Of a DNA stretch of 64,000 nt, positions 22,706 to 36,529 are shown piece by piece (the first letter of the stretch is position 1; the number at the start of each line of letters is the position of its first letter). The notes beneath the pieces were generated by a model. It saw only the letters and a program-made list of their open reading frames with translations. It made no database searches and was not told the DNA's origin. The stretch lies in contig CM055097.1 of the NCBI GenBank assembly GCA_029204225.1, forward strand, positions 61,036,229 through 61,100,228. The letters are read 5' to 3'. Position numbers and translations under genes: made by a program. Source of the DNA: Diphasiastrum complanatum (taxonomy: Eukaryota; Streptophyta; Lycopodiopsida; Lycopodiales; Lycopodiaceae).

Positions 22706-24289
22706 TCTCATATCCTGATATCTTCGGTTTTTCGCATGAGGATTTGGATAGACTCCCAATGCTGTTGGTGTATCGTTCAATGGTATAGAATCAGCAGGTA
22801 CTGGATCCATGACTAATTCTTTCTGCTTCGTGCTCTGATGACCACCATCAACGGTGCACTTGGTTTATGTTGAGCTATTGGTCTTCGCTTGATTGTTATC
22901 AAATTTACAGGTGCTATAGCTGGTGGTGGCATTGGTCTTGCTGGACAGACTTTATAGCAATGCCCATAACCGCAGTCACGACAGAATAGTACAAATTTTT
23001 TTTTATTTGGACATTCTGCAACTCTGTGATTTTCTCCACATGCAAAGCATCCAAGTGGTGCTCTGGTCCAATTCCTAGAGGCTTGTTGTTGAGCGGTAGC
23101 ATAAATAGTGTATAGCTATGAAGATCCACCTTCTTGAACAGTACCATAGTTCCATTCCTCAGCACTTTCGTAAGGTTCTGGTTCCATCAAATTGGCAGGA
23201 GGAGCGGAGTGTTTTGGTGGGGCAGGTAAGGCTAAACATTCTGGGTATCCAAGAGCAGATTGTCAAGGTCTAGCTGCTGGATTTCCTCCATACTGTGGTT
23301 CTCGATATCCCATTTGGGCATATCATTGTTGAATTATCCGAGGGTTAAAGTTGCAAAAAGCATTCTCATGATCAGGCAAATTACACAAATGGCAAACACT
23401 GATTTCCATTCGTTTTTTTAATTGAGGACACTCATTCACTGTGTGATTTCTTGTGCAAATAGAACACCAAATATTTTTCCTCGTAGGAAAAGTCTTCGCA
23501 AACTTTTCAGGTTTCTTGTTCGCTTTTCCGTGGAAATCTTCGAATGCTTTGATATTCTCATCATATTGCGACTGCAACTTTTCCATCTGTTTCTGTTGAT
23601 TCTTCCCAATTTTCTCGAACTCATTGAGCATCATTTCTGCAGTAGCATTGGCATTCGTTGATGCAATAGTGGTGGATGTCATAGTAGTTTGCCCTGCTGT
23701 GTAAGGAAACATACTGATATTCGGCTCATCAATCTTCATCATCCTCCCAGATTGCATCGTCCATAGCATTTTGCAAGAGTGCATACTCATTATGGCGTTT
23801 CAACTCATGTTTGATCCGTTTAGGTAGACCTGACAAAAATCACATAATCATGACATTTTTGTTAATCAGCTCAGGTTTGCACTCAGATATGAGGCGTTTC
23901 ACCTGTTCAATGTAATCTTGAACCATTTCCCTCTTTCCCATTTTAATTTTACTTAAAAGTAAAAAAGGGTCTTCCATAAACTTTCGCGGTTTAAATTGTG
24001 TGACAAGGACTCGTTTAACAACCTCCCAAACTATACGCCCAGTTTCATCTTGATTATAGTACCAATCTTGTGCTGCGCCTGTTAAGGCCATAGGAAACAG
24101 CTTAAGTTTATCTTGAGGATAAATCTCGCCATAGACTTCACAGGATTCAGCATAGATTTGAAGAAATCTAACTGGATCTGTTAATCCGTTATATTTGGGT
24201 AGATCCAAACGGGGTGCTCTTCTAACAATAATTGGATTGACTTCCTGAGGAGCACCTTTAGGAGTAGCTCCAGGAGCAGCCATCTTCAT
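22706..24289 (-). pseudogene. Gypsy-A gag with serial zinc knuckles
   Basis: Gag starts at the ATG at 24289 (MKMAAPGATPKGAPQ) and reads RRAPRLDLPKYNGLTDPVRF, AAQDWYYNQDETGRIVWEVV and EMVQDYIEQVKRLI, a Retrotrans_gag domain. A TGA interrupts it near 23838. The next frame (23790-23323) carries a knuckle CSICTRNHTVNEC and CHLCNLPDHENAFC; further on (about 23040-22950) are CFACGENHRVAEC and CRDCGYGHCYKVC. Four knuckle-like modules in one gag is more than the usual one or two. The sequence stops at the CACTG target of the nested element. Confidence 0.8.
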
Positions 24290-25466
24290 AAACTAAGATC
24301 AAGCAGACAATGAGATTGGATCTAGATTTTTCAATCAAACACTATCTCAAATAAGATCTGCTAGATATATTCCACTTTCCAAAAATCTAATTTCTAAATC
24401 GTGAAAAAGATTTCGAAATTCAATCAATCGATACTTCTCAAAAAATGAAAAATTTCTCATGATCCAAATAAGAATATATCAGATTTGATTCAAATTTTGA
24501 CAGAGACTTGATCTGGAAAATCAGAACCTAAAAACAGGACTGGCGAAGATTGGCTCGGCGAAGTTTCAACAGTGCTATTTTGGTAAAGAAAACTCTCTGA
24601 TCAACTTTTCAGACAATTTCTCAGGTAATAACCTTTGCCAACCTCTCAGATGAATGATCTGACACAGATAAAACTATGGAAAACCAAGTGAAGGTTTCTG
24701 ACACAAGAAAATACAGTTTCTGTAGTTTGGCGAGGGTAAAAATCAAGATTTTCTATGATCTGGATAGGAAGAATCTTCGTCAAACTCAAAAATAGTATTT
24801 TACAATAAAACTTGGTGATGGTTTTGGCGAAGGATCAAGAGTAATACTGGTATTTTTGCAAAAAAGTGACTTTTTTTGGCAAAAATATGGCAATATGACA
24901 ACTGATCCTCTGTAAACTCTTCTATTTTTGGTATTAGTCTTTGTCGACCTGGCAGTACATAGATCTGAATCACACCTATGCACTAAAAATCGGACGAAGG
25001 TTCTTTTTTAGTATTTTTTGGGTTTTGGTAATTTTTTGGTGTTTTTTGACGATTTTTCTAATGTTTCTAAAAATCTGCTAGGAATTAATCTTCGCCCTTC
25101 AAAATGAAGGTTCTGTGATCAAAACCAAAGGTGTCTACAACTCAGTGAAGGTTTTCTGAAAGAGGGTAAAAATTTATCAGTTCTGATGATAACCTTTGAC
25201 TCTTTTTGACCAAAATCTGGCAGATTTGACCGATTTTTGTTGTTTTTTCTGATATCTCAGATCCAAATGGATCTTAAGATTGGTGATCTGAATAGCTTTC
25301 TCTGTTTAACAATCAGATTAGATTTCAAACAACCAAATCCACTCAAATCAAGCAAAATCACTCCCAAACTAACCCTAAATGCAGATCTAACACTATTCAT
25401 GCCATGACAAGATGCCTAATGCAAGCTAACCATCCAACAAACATGCTGCAAACTGAAAAATTGGCG
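24290..25466 (-). other. Gypsy-A untranslated leader
   Basis: About 1.2 kb lies between the PBS and the gag ATG without a long ORF. It has many repeats of ggcgaag/cttcgcc-like and gatctga/tcagatc motifs. Long leaders are known for Tat/Athila/Ogre-type elements. Confidence 0.6.
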
Positions 25467-25488
25467 TAGCACCCCGGCAACGGCGCCA
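25467..25488 (-). other. Gypsy-A primer binding site
   Basis: The minus strand reads TGGCGCCGTTGCCGGGGTGC four bases inside the LTR end. This is the PBS typical of plant Tat/Athila/Ogre Ty3 elements. Confidence 0.85.
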
Positions 25489-25492
25489 AAAT

Positions 25493-26342
25493 TGTAGTGG
25501 GTTTCTTTCCTTGCCTAAACTGAATCCAAGATCTAGTCAATCTAGCATCAAAGAGACGAAGTTAGTTGTCACGCGTAGGTTCGTTCCCATGAGAGCGATA
25601 GTATAATTCAGATTTCAACATGAATGGAGGATTCACATCTAACTCTAACATCCACATCCATTAACACTACGCATCCACAACGAAAATAGCTTACTCTTTC
25701 TCTCTCTATCGTTCTCTCTCATAAAAAGTATAATAACATACAATCCCAATAACATTTAGATCCAACAATTAGCAAAAACCAAAGAAAGCATGAGAGATGG
25801 AGGAAACGTGATAGAAAGCAAGGACATTCATCAATCCATTTCTGAAGAGAACCAATTTGCTTTAACATGAGGAGCAACTTGAGTTGGTCCCTTTTTATAG
25901 TAGAGAGGAGGACCCTGGCCTCTAAATCCTATTGGTCCATTTCTGCCTCTCTAATTATTCAAATTTAAAGAAGAGTGAAAATCATCCAAATTGGAGGGAA
26001 ACCCAACTTTATTCACTAACTTGACATTTTCACCCGTGAAAATCATCTCCCATGAAGTTGCTTTTAGCAAGACAGTCCTCACAAATACCACCCTGACATC
26101 GTTTTCATAGAGGAGGGTTTCACACTCAACATACTATGTTTCTTTTCTTTGTAGTTAAAACGAGGGATACAATTTCATTGTTAAACTTTAAAAGTTAGTT
26201 AATGAGTGTCACTGCTTCTTGAAATTCGAATTGCATGTGTCATAATTGTCTCTTATTAACTACACATTATTGGTAAGTTCAAGCTAACTTGGACCAAAAA
26301 TTGAATCGAAATTACAAAATTCTACGAGTTTTTGATCCTACA
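25493..26342 (-). repeat. Gypsy-A 5' LTR (outer end tentative)
   Basis: The inner end is firm: the plus strand starts TGTAGTGG at 25493, next to the PBS. The outer end is placed at CCTACA (26337-26342), which would give a TGTAG...CTACA terminal pair, but no second LTR copy was found to confirm it. On the minus strand CTATAAAAAGGG lies near 25890-25902, a plausible TATA box for element transcription. Confidence 0.5.
25890..25902 (-). promoter_or_regulatory. TATA box in gypsy-A LTR
   Basis: CTATAAAAAGGG on the minus strand within the 5' LTR, about 400 bases before the PBS. This is a normal place for an LTR promoter. It is inferred from sequence only. Confidence 0.45.
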
Positions 26343-28160
26343 TGGCATTCCTTAGAAGGCCCTTTTGGAGTTTGGAACTCCTCTAATGAGGGCTTAAAGC
26401 AGATTTAACAAGGCCTAACAAAGGGTAACTTGAGTAGGTGTATGATATATTAAGTTTGGGAATGGGCTTTGTCTATGATTATACATTCGGCATCCATTTC
26501 AGTGCAATTGAGTGAACTTGGAATTTTTCTTCCTCTTCCTCTTGTGGATGAGAGCCAACGAGATCTTTGCTAGGTCTACGTGCCCTAATACATTGTTGTG
26601 AGATGTTTTAGATCATATGAGTGTTTCTACCCATTTCTTTGTCTTGTTGCCATATTAGCACTGATGTGTAGTGCGTTGGAGTACAACGATGATACAACGT
26701 AGTATTGCAGCAATATTTCTTACATCTTAAGAGTTTTTTTTAGAGTTCCTTTATTTTGTATCATGTTGTCTCATGTTTCTTGTCTGATGGCAGTAGAGGC
26801 AGTATATATAAAGGAATGTTGTGACAATGTGCTCCCATGGCTTAGATTCATGTCATTGTAATGTACTTGACCATTGTACTTTTGCTAGTTGTATGCATAT
26901 CACTATGATTGATATATTGTTATGGTACCTAGAGACATAATTTAGTAGGTAGGTGCAAGACTTATTTGCTTATTTCTAAAGCATTTACTCAAGCCATGCC
27001 TAGCTTCATAAGAGGCTACAAGTAGCCTCTACCTAGAATCCTTGGTCAATTGATATGGTGGATACTTGAGTCACCTTATAGTTCTCATGATACTAGAGTA
27101 CAAGATGCTAGAACTTATCCAGTATCATATTGGTGACTTTAAACACTGTGTCTACATCACTCCTATCTATCAAGACGTATGTATCATTCTTGGATTAGAT
27201 AGGTTTACCTCATTGGGAGAGAACTATGAGCTTGGCATAGCATCACATTACTGCTACTCAAGGTGGACGATACCATACATTTCAGGGCATAGAGACAGAA
27301 TACGGTTGTCAACAACTTGTCTCTCTTAAGTAGTTTCATAAGCACCTCTCCTCAACATACATTGCATCATGAGGCAAAGATACATTTGGCTTCAAAAGTT
27401 TCGTACATCTCTTATTCTATAGATAGTTAAAGATTTATTGTAGTGGTATCAACATGTTTTGAATGAGCCACAAACATGACCTTGTTGAGGGGCCAAACAT
27501 TATCTCAATAGCTACAGATTGGTTTAATGTAGAGAAATCACCCCCTCATTATTATGGTCATTGCATCAAATACTTTATATATCTAAATGCCTTTGTTAGT
27601 GGGGAGCATTATGCACGTGCTTAGGAGCACTTTATTGGGGCATTGATTATTCGGGGCCCTAAGACATTGTGTATACTATGTATGTAAAAAGATTTTATGT
27701 ATTCTTTTCTTTTTCAACGTTTTTGGCCCATAAACGCATTTCTAGGAACGTTTTTGCCTAGAAACGCGTTTTTAGGCAACTATGGATTAAACTATGAAAT
27801 GAACATTATGACACACATCATTAAGGTGGTATTTTGCACAAACAACCCAAATTGAAGAGTAACTACTAACAACCAATTACGATGTTGTCGCATTTGATAC
27901 ATATACATTTGTCATGAAAGACAATATTTTGGCATATGTTTGCACTTTGGAATGGAGGAATGGAGTTACACTAATCTTTTCCCCAAAAATTCCTTCTTGA
28001 GCTTGAAAGATTGGCTAGGAATCTTACTTCATGGCTGCATTGGTATTATGGCCCACATTTTTTAGCATTTTTTAGGCTTTAGTATCTTCGAAATTTGCAG
28101 ACTTTTTAACAAGAATCTCATTTGAAGCTCTGAAACACTTAGGGCAACAATCTGTACAGG
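26343..28160. other. No recognised gene
   Basis: AT-rich sequence. A TATATAAAGG sequence near 26796-26806 could mark an old LTR promoter, but no LTR boundary is visible. A plus ORF (27066-27329) contains YITPIYQDVCIILGLDRF, faintly like plant mobile-domain proteins but too weak to call. A short inverted repeat TTTCTAGG...CCTAGAAA with a 10-base loop lies near 27738-27763. Confidence 0.4.
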
Positions 28161-28458
28161 TTTTATTATAAAGGACTAACCAGATCCATCTGGTACAACA
28201 ATCTCTAGCTAGAAATTAACAAGCCAAAGTGATTGAATCAACTGGCTCAGTGAAAATTTACAAAGAAAATGCAACCTACATCTTCTGGCATCGACCGTTC
28301 ACATTGCTTATGCATGAACGTAACTAGACAACCCAACAGATGCTCCTCAGAAGTTTGACGTAATTAATCAACAGACACTGATATCATGAAAGCAAGGATT
28401 AATATGATAGTCGTTTTACAAAGACCTGTTTAGGGTCACCATCTCTAAACTGCCGTAA
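28161..28458 (-). other. Probable 3' UTR of the calmodulin-like gene
   Basis: Sequence directly after the CML stop codon. It is AT-rich and has no other ORF. Its extent is inferred from position only. Confidence 0.35.
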
Positions 28459-29187
28459 TCAGAAATTGCTTCTCATCATCCTCTTAAACTCGTCAAAACT
28501 CACATAGCCATCTCCATCGCGATCCACCCCTCTTATCATTTTGTTACAGTCCTCCATGGTTAACCCTTTATTCCCTAAGCCTTTTAACACGCTGTGAAGC
28601 TCTTCTGCTGTGATTAAGCCATTCTTATCAACGTCAAATACGTGGAAAGCTGCTTTCAGCTCCTCTGACTTGGCTTCATCCCCTGATTTAAATGTGTGGA
28701 GCTTTATGAACTCGGATAAGTCAATGAACCCATCCCCGTTAAAATCTACCTCCTTTACCATCATCCTGAGATCCTCCTCGGTGGCGTTGTCACCGAGCAT
28801 CTTCAAAACGGAGCCAAGTTCGGATGTGGAGATTTTGCCGTCTCCATTTGAGTCGTAAAATCTGAATACTTCCACAAGCTCCCGAAATTCGGAGGAATGC
28901 TCACTAGATTTATCACTTGTCATGCCACTTTCATCTGCAGAGAATATGGGAGAATCTGGGAACGCCTCCGTTGGCCGAGAATATGGAGACGGCGCTGGCT
29001 TGGAAGCGGTCAATGGAGAATGCAGTGGAGAATATTCATTTCCGTTCACTAGAGATTTCGGTGAAAACAACTTGGACTGCGGTGAGGAAGTCTGAGAGCC
29101 GCTATATGGCGAGCTAGATGGTGAGGAGTCATCCTTCACGAAAGAAGAACTAGTCTTCTTCTTCCAGAACATGTTTCGCATCTTCAT
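28459..29187 (-). CDS. Calmodulin-like EF-hand protein
   Basis: Encodes about 242 residues: a Ser/Pro-rich N-terminus of about 95 residues (probably disordered) followed by two EF-hand pairs. Counting from an upstream in-frame ATG at 29217 (252 residues), the Ca-binding loops are D122-E133 (DSNGDGKISTSE), D158-E169 (DFNGDGFIDLSE), D195-E206 (DVDKNGLITAEE) and D232-E243 (DRDGDGYVSFDE). All four keep the canonical acidic positions, so all should bind calcium. I prefer the start MKMRNMFWKKK at 29187 because TTTCAG at 29201-29196 looks like a 3' splice site, which would put the upstream ATG in an intron. Plant CMLs act as calcium sensors in cytosol or nucleus. The exact subgroup is not resolved. 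The ORF is intact, with codon use unlike the surrounding repeats. Confidence 0.92.
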   Translation of the reverse strand: MKMRNMFWKKKTSSSFVKDDSSPSSSPYSGSQTSSPQSKLFSPKSLVNGNEYSPLHSPLTASKPAPSPYSRPTEAFPDSPIFSADESGMTSDKSSEHSSEFRELVEVFRFYDSNGDGKISTSELGSVLKMLGDNATEEDLRMMVKEVDFNGDGFIDLSEFIKLHTFKSGDEAKSEELKAAFHVFDVDKNGLITAEELHSVLKGLGNKGLTMEDCNKMIRGVDRDGDGYVSFDEFKRMMRSNF

Positions 29188-29195
29188 ATCTAAAC

Positions 29196-30190
29196 CTGAA
29201 ACCGAAATCCTGATCAATTTCTAGATGAAAAGCTCCAAAAAAAGGCCAACTGATTCTTACGCAACCGCGTCTTCCAATGAATCAATAATTGTTCGCTAAA
29301 TAGAATCGTCAATGCTTATTCCTGACAAAGTCCTCTACGCAGTGACAAACTAAGTGTATTGCGTCCCTTTATCGATCCTTCAAGCACGCCATCAACAACA
29401 GCCTCAAGCACAGATAGCCTTTGATGCTTCAAGCCTTTTCATCCTGCATCAGCATCAATGATAATATACAAAACGAGGAAGCAGAGAGAAACACATTCCT
29501 GGGCTCTGCAGATCTACCACCTGTGCAGCCATGAAGCATGAAGGAAGTAAGAGCACCGCCTCTCACCGGCCTTACGACGGCAAAACACTCGAGAAGATAC
29601 GCAGAAGCCAAGCCTAGAGTCAAAATCTCCTTTCAGCAGGTACGCAGAACCCAAGCCCCCTTCAGCAGGTACACAGAAGCGAAGCCGAAATGCTACAGAA
29701 ACGAGCCTTCTACTATCTTGAAACAAACCGACAAACCATATTCAACCATAATATTTGCAAGATTCACAAAACCAGACCTACATATCACCATCTTAATAGA
29801 TATCAAAGATACCTCACTGTCATATTATACATACCATACGATCCAATTTGCAAAACACACCACATTATGCGCTTCACAATAACACATATCAAAGACACCT
29901 CCGTCATATTCTACGATAACATTTGACTACACACACAAAAAAAGTATACGTTTCAGGATGGAAGAATTACCTCGGAATATTCAGAGATCCATCACCATTT
30001 CGCAGACACGATACTGCATGAACACTGACCAAAATCAGATCCGAACGAACGCGATCTGTTGGTGTGGGTTTGGGTGGGGCCTTTCGTTAATTTATTCTAT
30101 CTTCGTCTTCGTCTTCACCATTATCTGGATTCTCCTTTTCGATCTCAATAGAAGCGTGTTGCCTCCATAGCCAACGTCACTGAGCACCCA
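29196..30190 (-). promoter_or_regulatory. Probable 5' UTR intron and leader exon of the calmodulin-like gene
   Basis: The minus strand has a candidate acceptor (TTTCAG ending at 29196) eight bases before the preferred ATG, and a candidate donor CCGAG|GTAATTC near 29973. The exon upstream (about 29974-30180) has purine-rich, coding-poor leader-like sequence. A leader intron of about 780 bp is the inference. No TATA box is called. Confidence 0.4.
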
Positions 30191-31279
30191 TAGCCTGCCT
30201 TTCCATGTCACCCGGACCTGCCTCACTATCTTCCCTTGGGTGACTTATTCTCTCCATCAACTCAACTTTGGTTTTATTGTTCACCTATCTATATCAACGT
30301 TTTCATTGGCTATCTAGATTGGCACATCTAGAAACTCGTCCAAGATGAACCAGTGTCACTTTTCATGGTTGAACAAGCCACAGGGAAAGATGCTATTAGG
30401 GAGGGGCTTGGACTCTGTCAAGCGCCTCTCTTATTCTAGATTTTTGTATTGTGGCTTCGAATCTATGTTGCTTATAGGCATGATAAGTGTCCATTGCATG
30501 TAGTGGCCTTTGTGTGAGATTAATATTACAACTGAATCTCAATTTCCCAAGTATGTTCCTAGATATCTTGCGCACACCCAACCAAGTCTCTCATGTGTGA
30601 ATGGCAACACACTCTAGATCTAGGAGCTAGGCATGCCTTAACACTCACATATGTTTAAGCAACTCATTCAAAAGTGATCATATCAAACTTCAGGGTTTAC
30701 TAAAAAACTATCTCGACATTAATTGCCACAGTCACTTGTTGTGTTTGTCTATGAAATCAATCCAACAGATTCTAATGATTTCAAATTTAGAATCACTTAG
30801 AATTTGAACATGGCAATAGTCACGATAGTTTTGTTCGAATTTGATAGGTGTAGTTATACATTAGGAGAAAGATTATTCCAGAGAGCCCGATAGTGCATCA
30901 ATAGAATGCAACCATTTCTCTAGCAAGCATCCTTTCCTTCTTCTGACATTGCAAGGTCTACATTTGTACTCAACGATATATGAATAATTGGCACTAATGA
31001 CACACTAAAAACCGTCATTTATAGTATCACTCATTTTATTTTCCCCTCCTCACTTTTTAATACCCCTCCTCACACTCTCTCACAAAAACAAACAAAAACA
31101 AATTTTATCTCACAAAAAAGAAGAAGCAAAACACAAAACAACTACCTACAGTCACCACAATGAAAGTAGTCACCACAATGGAAGCCTTCCAAACACTCGA
31201 AGTGCATCTCCAAACACTCCAAAAGCTCCAAACCTGCTAACAAAAGTGAGGAACAATCTACAAAACCGCGCAGAAATCT
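30191..31279. other. No recognised gene
   Basis: Nothing supported in either strand. The stretch includes a C/T-rich and A-rich zone near 31040-31150 and two copies of gtcaccacaatg-like sequence at about 31150-31180. Confidence 0.4.
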
Positions 31280-31575
31280 TGAAAACCAAACAAACGTCGG
31301 ATTTCGGCATGCCAAAATACGTCGAAATTTGACGTCTGATTTTCGTACGACGTCTTGTCAAAATTTTTATTGTCACGGATCGATGATGTGGATGTCAACT
31401 TTCGACGAATTTTGTTTTGATGAAAAATATGCCATGCCATATCCACGTTTGCATGTCGGATTTAAAATTTTTACGTAGGTGTTGGAATTCGACACGTCGA
31501 AAGGTGACAATATAAAATTCCCAAAAATTCGTCAAACAGCCACGTCGCAACCCCCACGATGTGTTATTGTGAATG
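31280..31575 (-). mobile_element. CACTA-like terminus, end 1
   Basis: On the minus strand, starting at 31575, the sequence reads CACAATAACACATCG, close to a CACTACAACA-type terminus. It is followed by a subterminal zone dense in CGACGT/ACGTC motifs (for example GCGACGTGG, GACGTCGTACG, TCCGACGTT). The end points left. Directly outside (31576-31578) is AAT, which is ATT on the strand of the adjoining gag. A matching end with the same ATT lies at 40176. Confidence 0.55.
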
Positions 31576-31578
31576 ATT

Positions 31579-31815
31579 TTATCTTCACTTCAAACTCGGC
31601 TTGCATCTTGTCCATTTGCATCTGCTATTTTTTACCAAGTCTTTCAACTCATCCATCACCTTTTTAGCAGTTGCATTGATATTCGTAGAAGCAATAGTCA
31701 CAGAGGTTGTGGTTGTGTGTCCTTCTATATACGTCAACATACCAATGTGTGGCTCATCATTTGAGTTCTCATATTTTTCACATATTGCATCATCCGTTGC
31801 ATGTTGCAATAGAAA
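31579..31815 (-). pseudogene. Gypsy-A gag fragment, N-terminal side of a CACTA insertion
   Basis: The minus strand encodes LLQHATDDAICEKYENSND, then TTSVTIASTNINATAKKVMD and a KWTRCKPSLK-like segment after a frameshift. It aligns with 23790-23560 of gypsy-A (LLQNAMDDAIW..., TIASTNANATAEMMLNEFE). The coding sequence stops exactly at the CACTA-like end at 31575 and resumes, in the family alignment, at 40180 on the opposite strand. Confidence 0.7.
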
Positions 31816-31989
31816 AGACTGTAAAGTAGATGAAAGTGTAAAGTAGATAGTTACATTATTGTTAGAATAGTAAAGATAATGCAAAGATAGAAATGTAATA
31901 AATAATGTAAAGATAGAAATGTAATAGATAGTGTATAATGATAATGAGTTACATTGTTAAAAAGTTAAAGCTGTAATTTAATATAATGT

Positions 31990-32061
31990 GAGAGAGAGAG
32001 AGAGAGAGAGAGGTGATTGTTAGATTTTTATAGAAAAGATTACATTTGTGAAAATAAAGGA

Positions 32062-32097
<36 letters not shown>
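31990..32097. repeat. (GA)n microsatellites
   Basis: Two GA tracts of about 23 bp (31990-32012) and 31 bp (32067-32097), separated by AT-rich sequence. Confidence 0.95.
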
Positions 32098-32100
<3 letters not shown>

Positions 32101-32356
32101 GTGTGTTTTGCATTTTGGCATGTGTGTGTTATATCATATTATTAATATAAGAATAGTAAAGAGTGCCCATCGTTGACGAGCAATGGTGGCTGATCTAGGT
32201 GGCGATCGATGATCTAGTGTGTGACATTAGGCCTAAATGCCATGGGTTAACCGCAAACCGCATATAGGGACCATGAGAGAGAGAGAGAGAGACCATGCGG
32301 TTTGCGATTAACCCAGAGCAATTAGGCCGCGTAGGGACCGTGAGACAGAGCGAGCA

Positions 32357-34187
<1,831 letters not shown>

Positions 34188-34194
34188 CATCCGA

Positions 34195-34690
34195 GCTATA
34201 ACATCTCTATCAGTGCTCCAACGATGGATGTTTCAACAATGTATGTTTCAATGATTTGGTGTTATATCAATGATGGTTTCTGCTATAATGATTTGGTGTT
34301 ATAACGATGGTCCAACGATGCTATAATGATGGTTCAACGATGGATGTTTCTAATGATGGATGTTTCAATGATGGATGCTATAACATAATAACACTACTAT
34401 TATAATGATGATTCAACGATGGATGCTATAACAATTGTATTGTATCAGTGCTTCAACGATGCTTCAACGATGGATGGTTCAGAGATTCGATTTGGTGGTA
34501 TAACGATGGTTCAACGATGGATGTTCAATGATTTGGTGATTCAATTTGGTGTTATAACGATGGTTCAACGATGGATGCCATAACAATATAATAACATTAT
34601 TATTATAATGATGGTTCCAACGATGGATGCTATAACATCCGTATCAGTGCTTCAACGATGTTACAACGATGGTTCAACGATGGATAGTTC
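34195..34690. repeat. CAACGATGG minisatellite
   Basis: At least a dozen irregular copies of ttcaacgatggatg followed by ttt-ca or ctataaca, with a period of roughly 25-40 bp. It follows directly on the last GA tract. Confidence 0.85.
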
Positions 34691-35943
<1,253 letters not shown>

Positions 35944-36290
35944 TCATTGTTCCGAGATGTAATGCCATTTGAGCTGACAGTTCACTGCAACTGTCTCATC
36001 CTGCCGCAGATCAACATGCAGGGCTTCAATTGAGCTCCATCCATATGAACGAACTTAAACTCCAAGAAAACATTCCTCAGCCTGACAAGTGAAAGAAGCG
36101 CTAGTTATACTTATAACATATCCATTTTTTAGATTGATCATATATATTGATGCCTATTGGTGTTACTAACAACACAGCAGGCCAGGTGGACCTGATTAGC
36201 GTGCTTGAGAAGGCTGGCAAGTTCAATACTCTTGTGAGGTAACCGTAAACAAAAGGATTCAAGCTTCTTAAATTACAAACCTTACCTTGT
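35944..36290 (-). pseudogene. GRAS-domain gene remnant
   Basis: On the minus strand, around 36240-36150, LPAFSSTLIRSTWPAVLLVT followed by PIGI resembles the VHIID-region pattern of GRAS regulators (WPALLxAL...PP.LRITGI). After stops and a frame change, FLEFKFVHMDG (about 36080-36040) and then EALHVDLRQDETVAVNCQLK (about 36030-35970) match the F-E-F...L-x-x-R-x-x-E-x-VAVNC-x-L block next to it in this family. The pieces are in order and near normal spacing, but frameshifted and cut short after about 300 bases; SAW and PFYRE ends are missing. GRAS proteins are plant transcription regulators. The call rests on motif memory, so it is moderate. Confidence 0.45.
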
Positions 36291-36490
36291 AGCATGGATA
36301 TGCTATGGATATTGCAGTTGGCGGATGCAATCAGAAAGAAGAGAGCAAGAAGACGATGGAGAGAGAGGCCTGCATCCCGCCTACACGCGATTGAGAGAAA
36401 GAGAGAGAGAACCGATCGAGAGAAAGACAGAGCGTGTGCTCGTTCTGAGGAAAAAGAATTTGAAATGGTGTGTGCGTGTGCGCCCAAAAA
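36286..36490 (-). other. CT-rich leader-like exon upstream of the GRAS remnant
   Basis: The minus strand shows a C/T-rich stretch (TTTCTCTCGATCGGTTCTCTC), a short ATG-led reading, then CTACAAG|GTAAGG near 36288, a good 5' splice site. It may be the old 5' UTR exon of the GRAS-like gene. Confidence 0.3.
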
Positions 36491-36529
36491 AAAAAAATGG
36501 CTTCTACGTGTTATTTTTTTCCACGCATA

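Larger units (their letters stand above)
10160..26342 (-). mobile_element. Tat/Athila-like Ty3/gypsy element (gypsy-A), interrupted
   Basis: Minus-strand order: tentative 5' LTR (26342-25493), PBS of the TGGCGCCGTTGCCGGGG type, 1.2-kb leader, gag (24289-22706), a nested gag-only element (13383-22700), protease and spacer (13377-11968), RT and RNase H (11967-10164). The flanks of the nested element carry the matching CACTG duplication, so gag and protease were once contiguous. No integrase or 3' LTR is identified. Many stops and frameshifts show an old copy. Fragments of the same family occur at 31579-31815 and 40177-41760. Confidence 0.75.

Noticed and set aside
27066-27329. Plant mobile-domain protein
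   Set aside because: Only about 20 residues look similar and the neighbouring frames give no support.
29429-29726. Overlapping minus ORFs upstream of the calmodulin-like gene
   Set aside because: They lie in the inferred leader intron, overlap each other in different frames and show no domain.
30990-31020. cactaatgacacactaaaaacc as the opposite CACTA end
   Set aside because: No matching inverted terminus, no ATT next to it and no subterminal ACGTC motifs.
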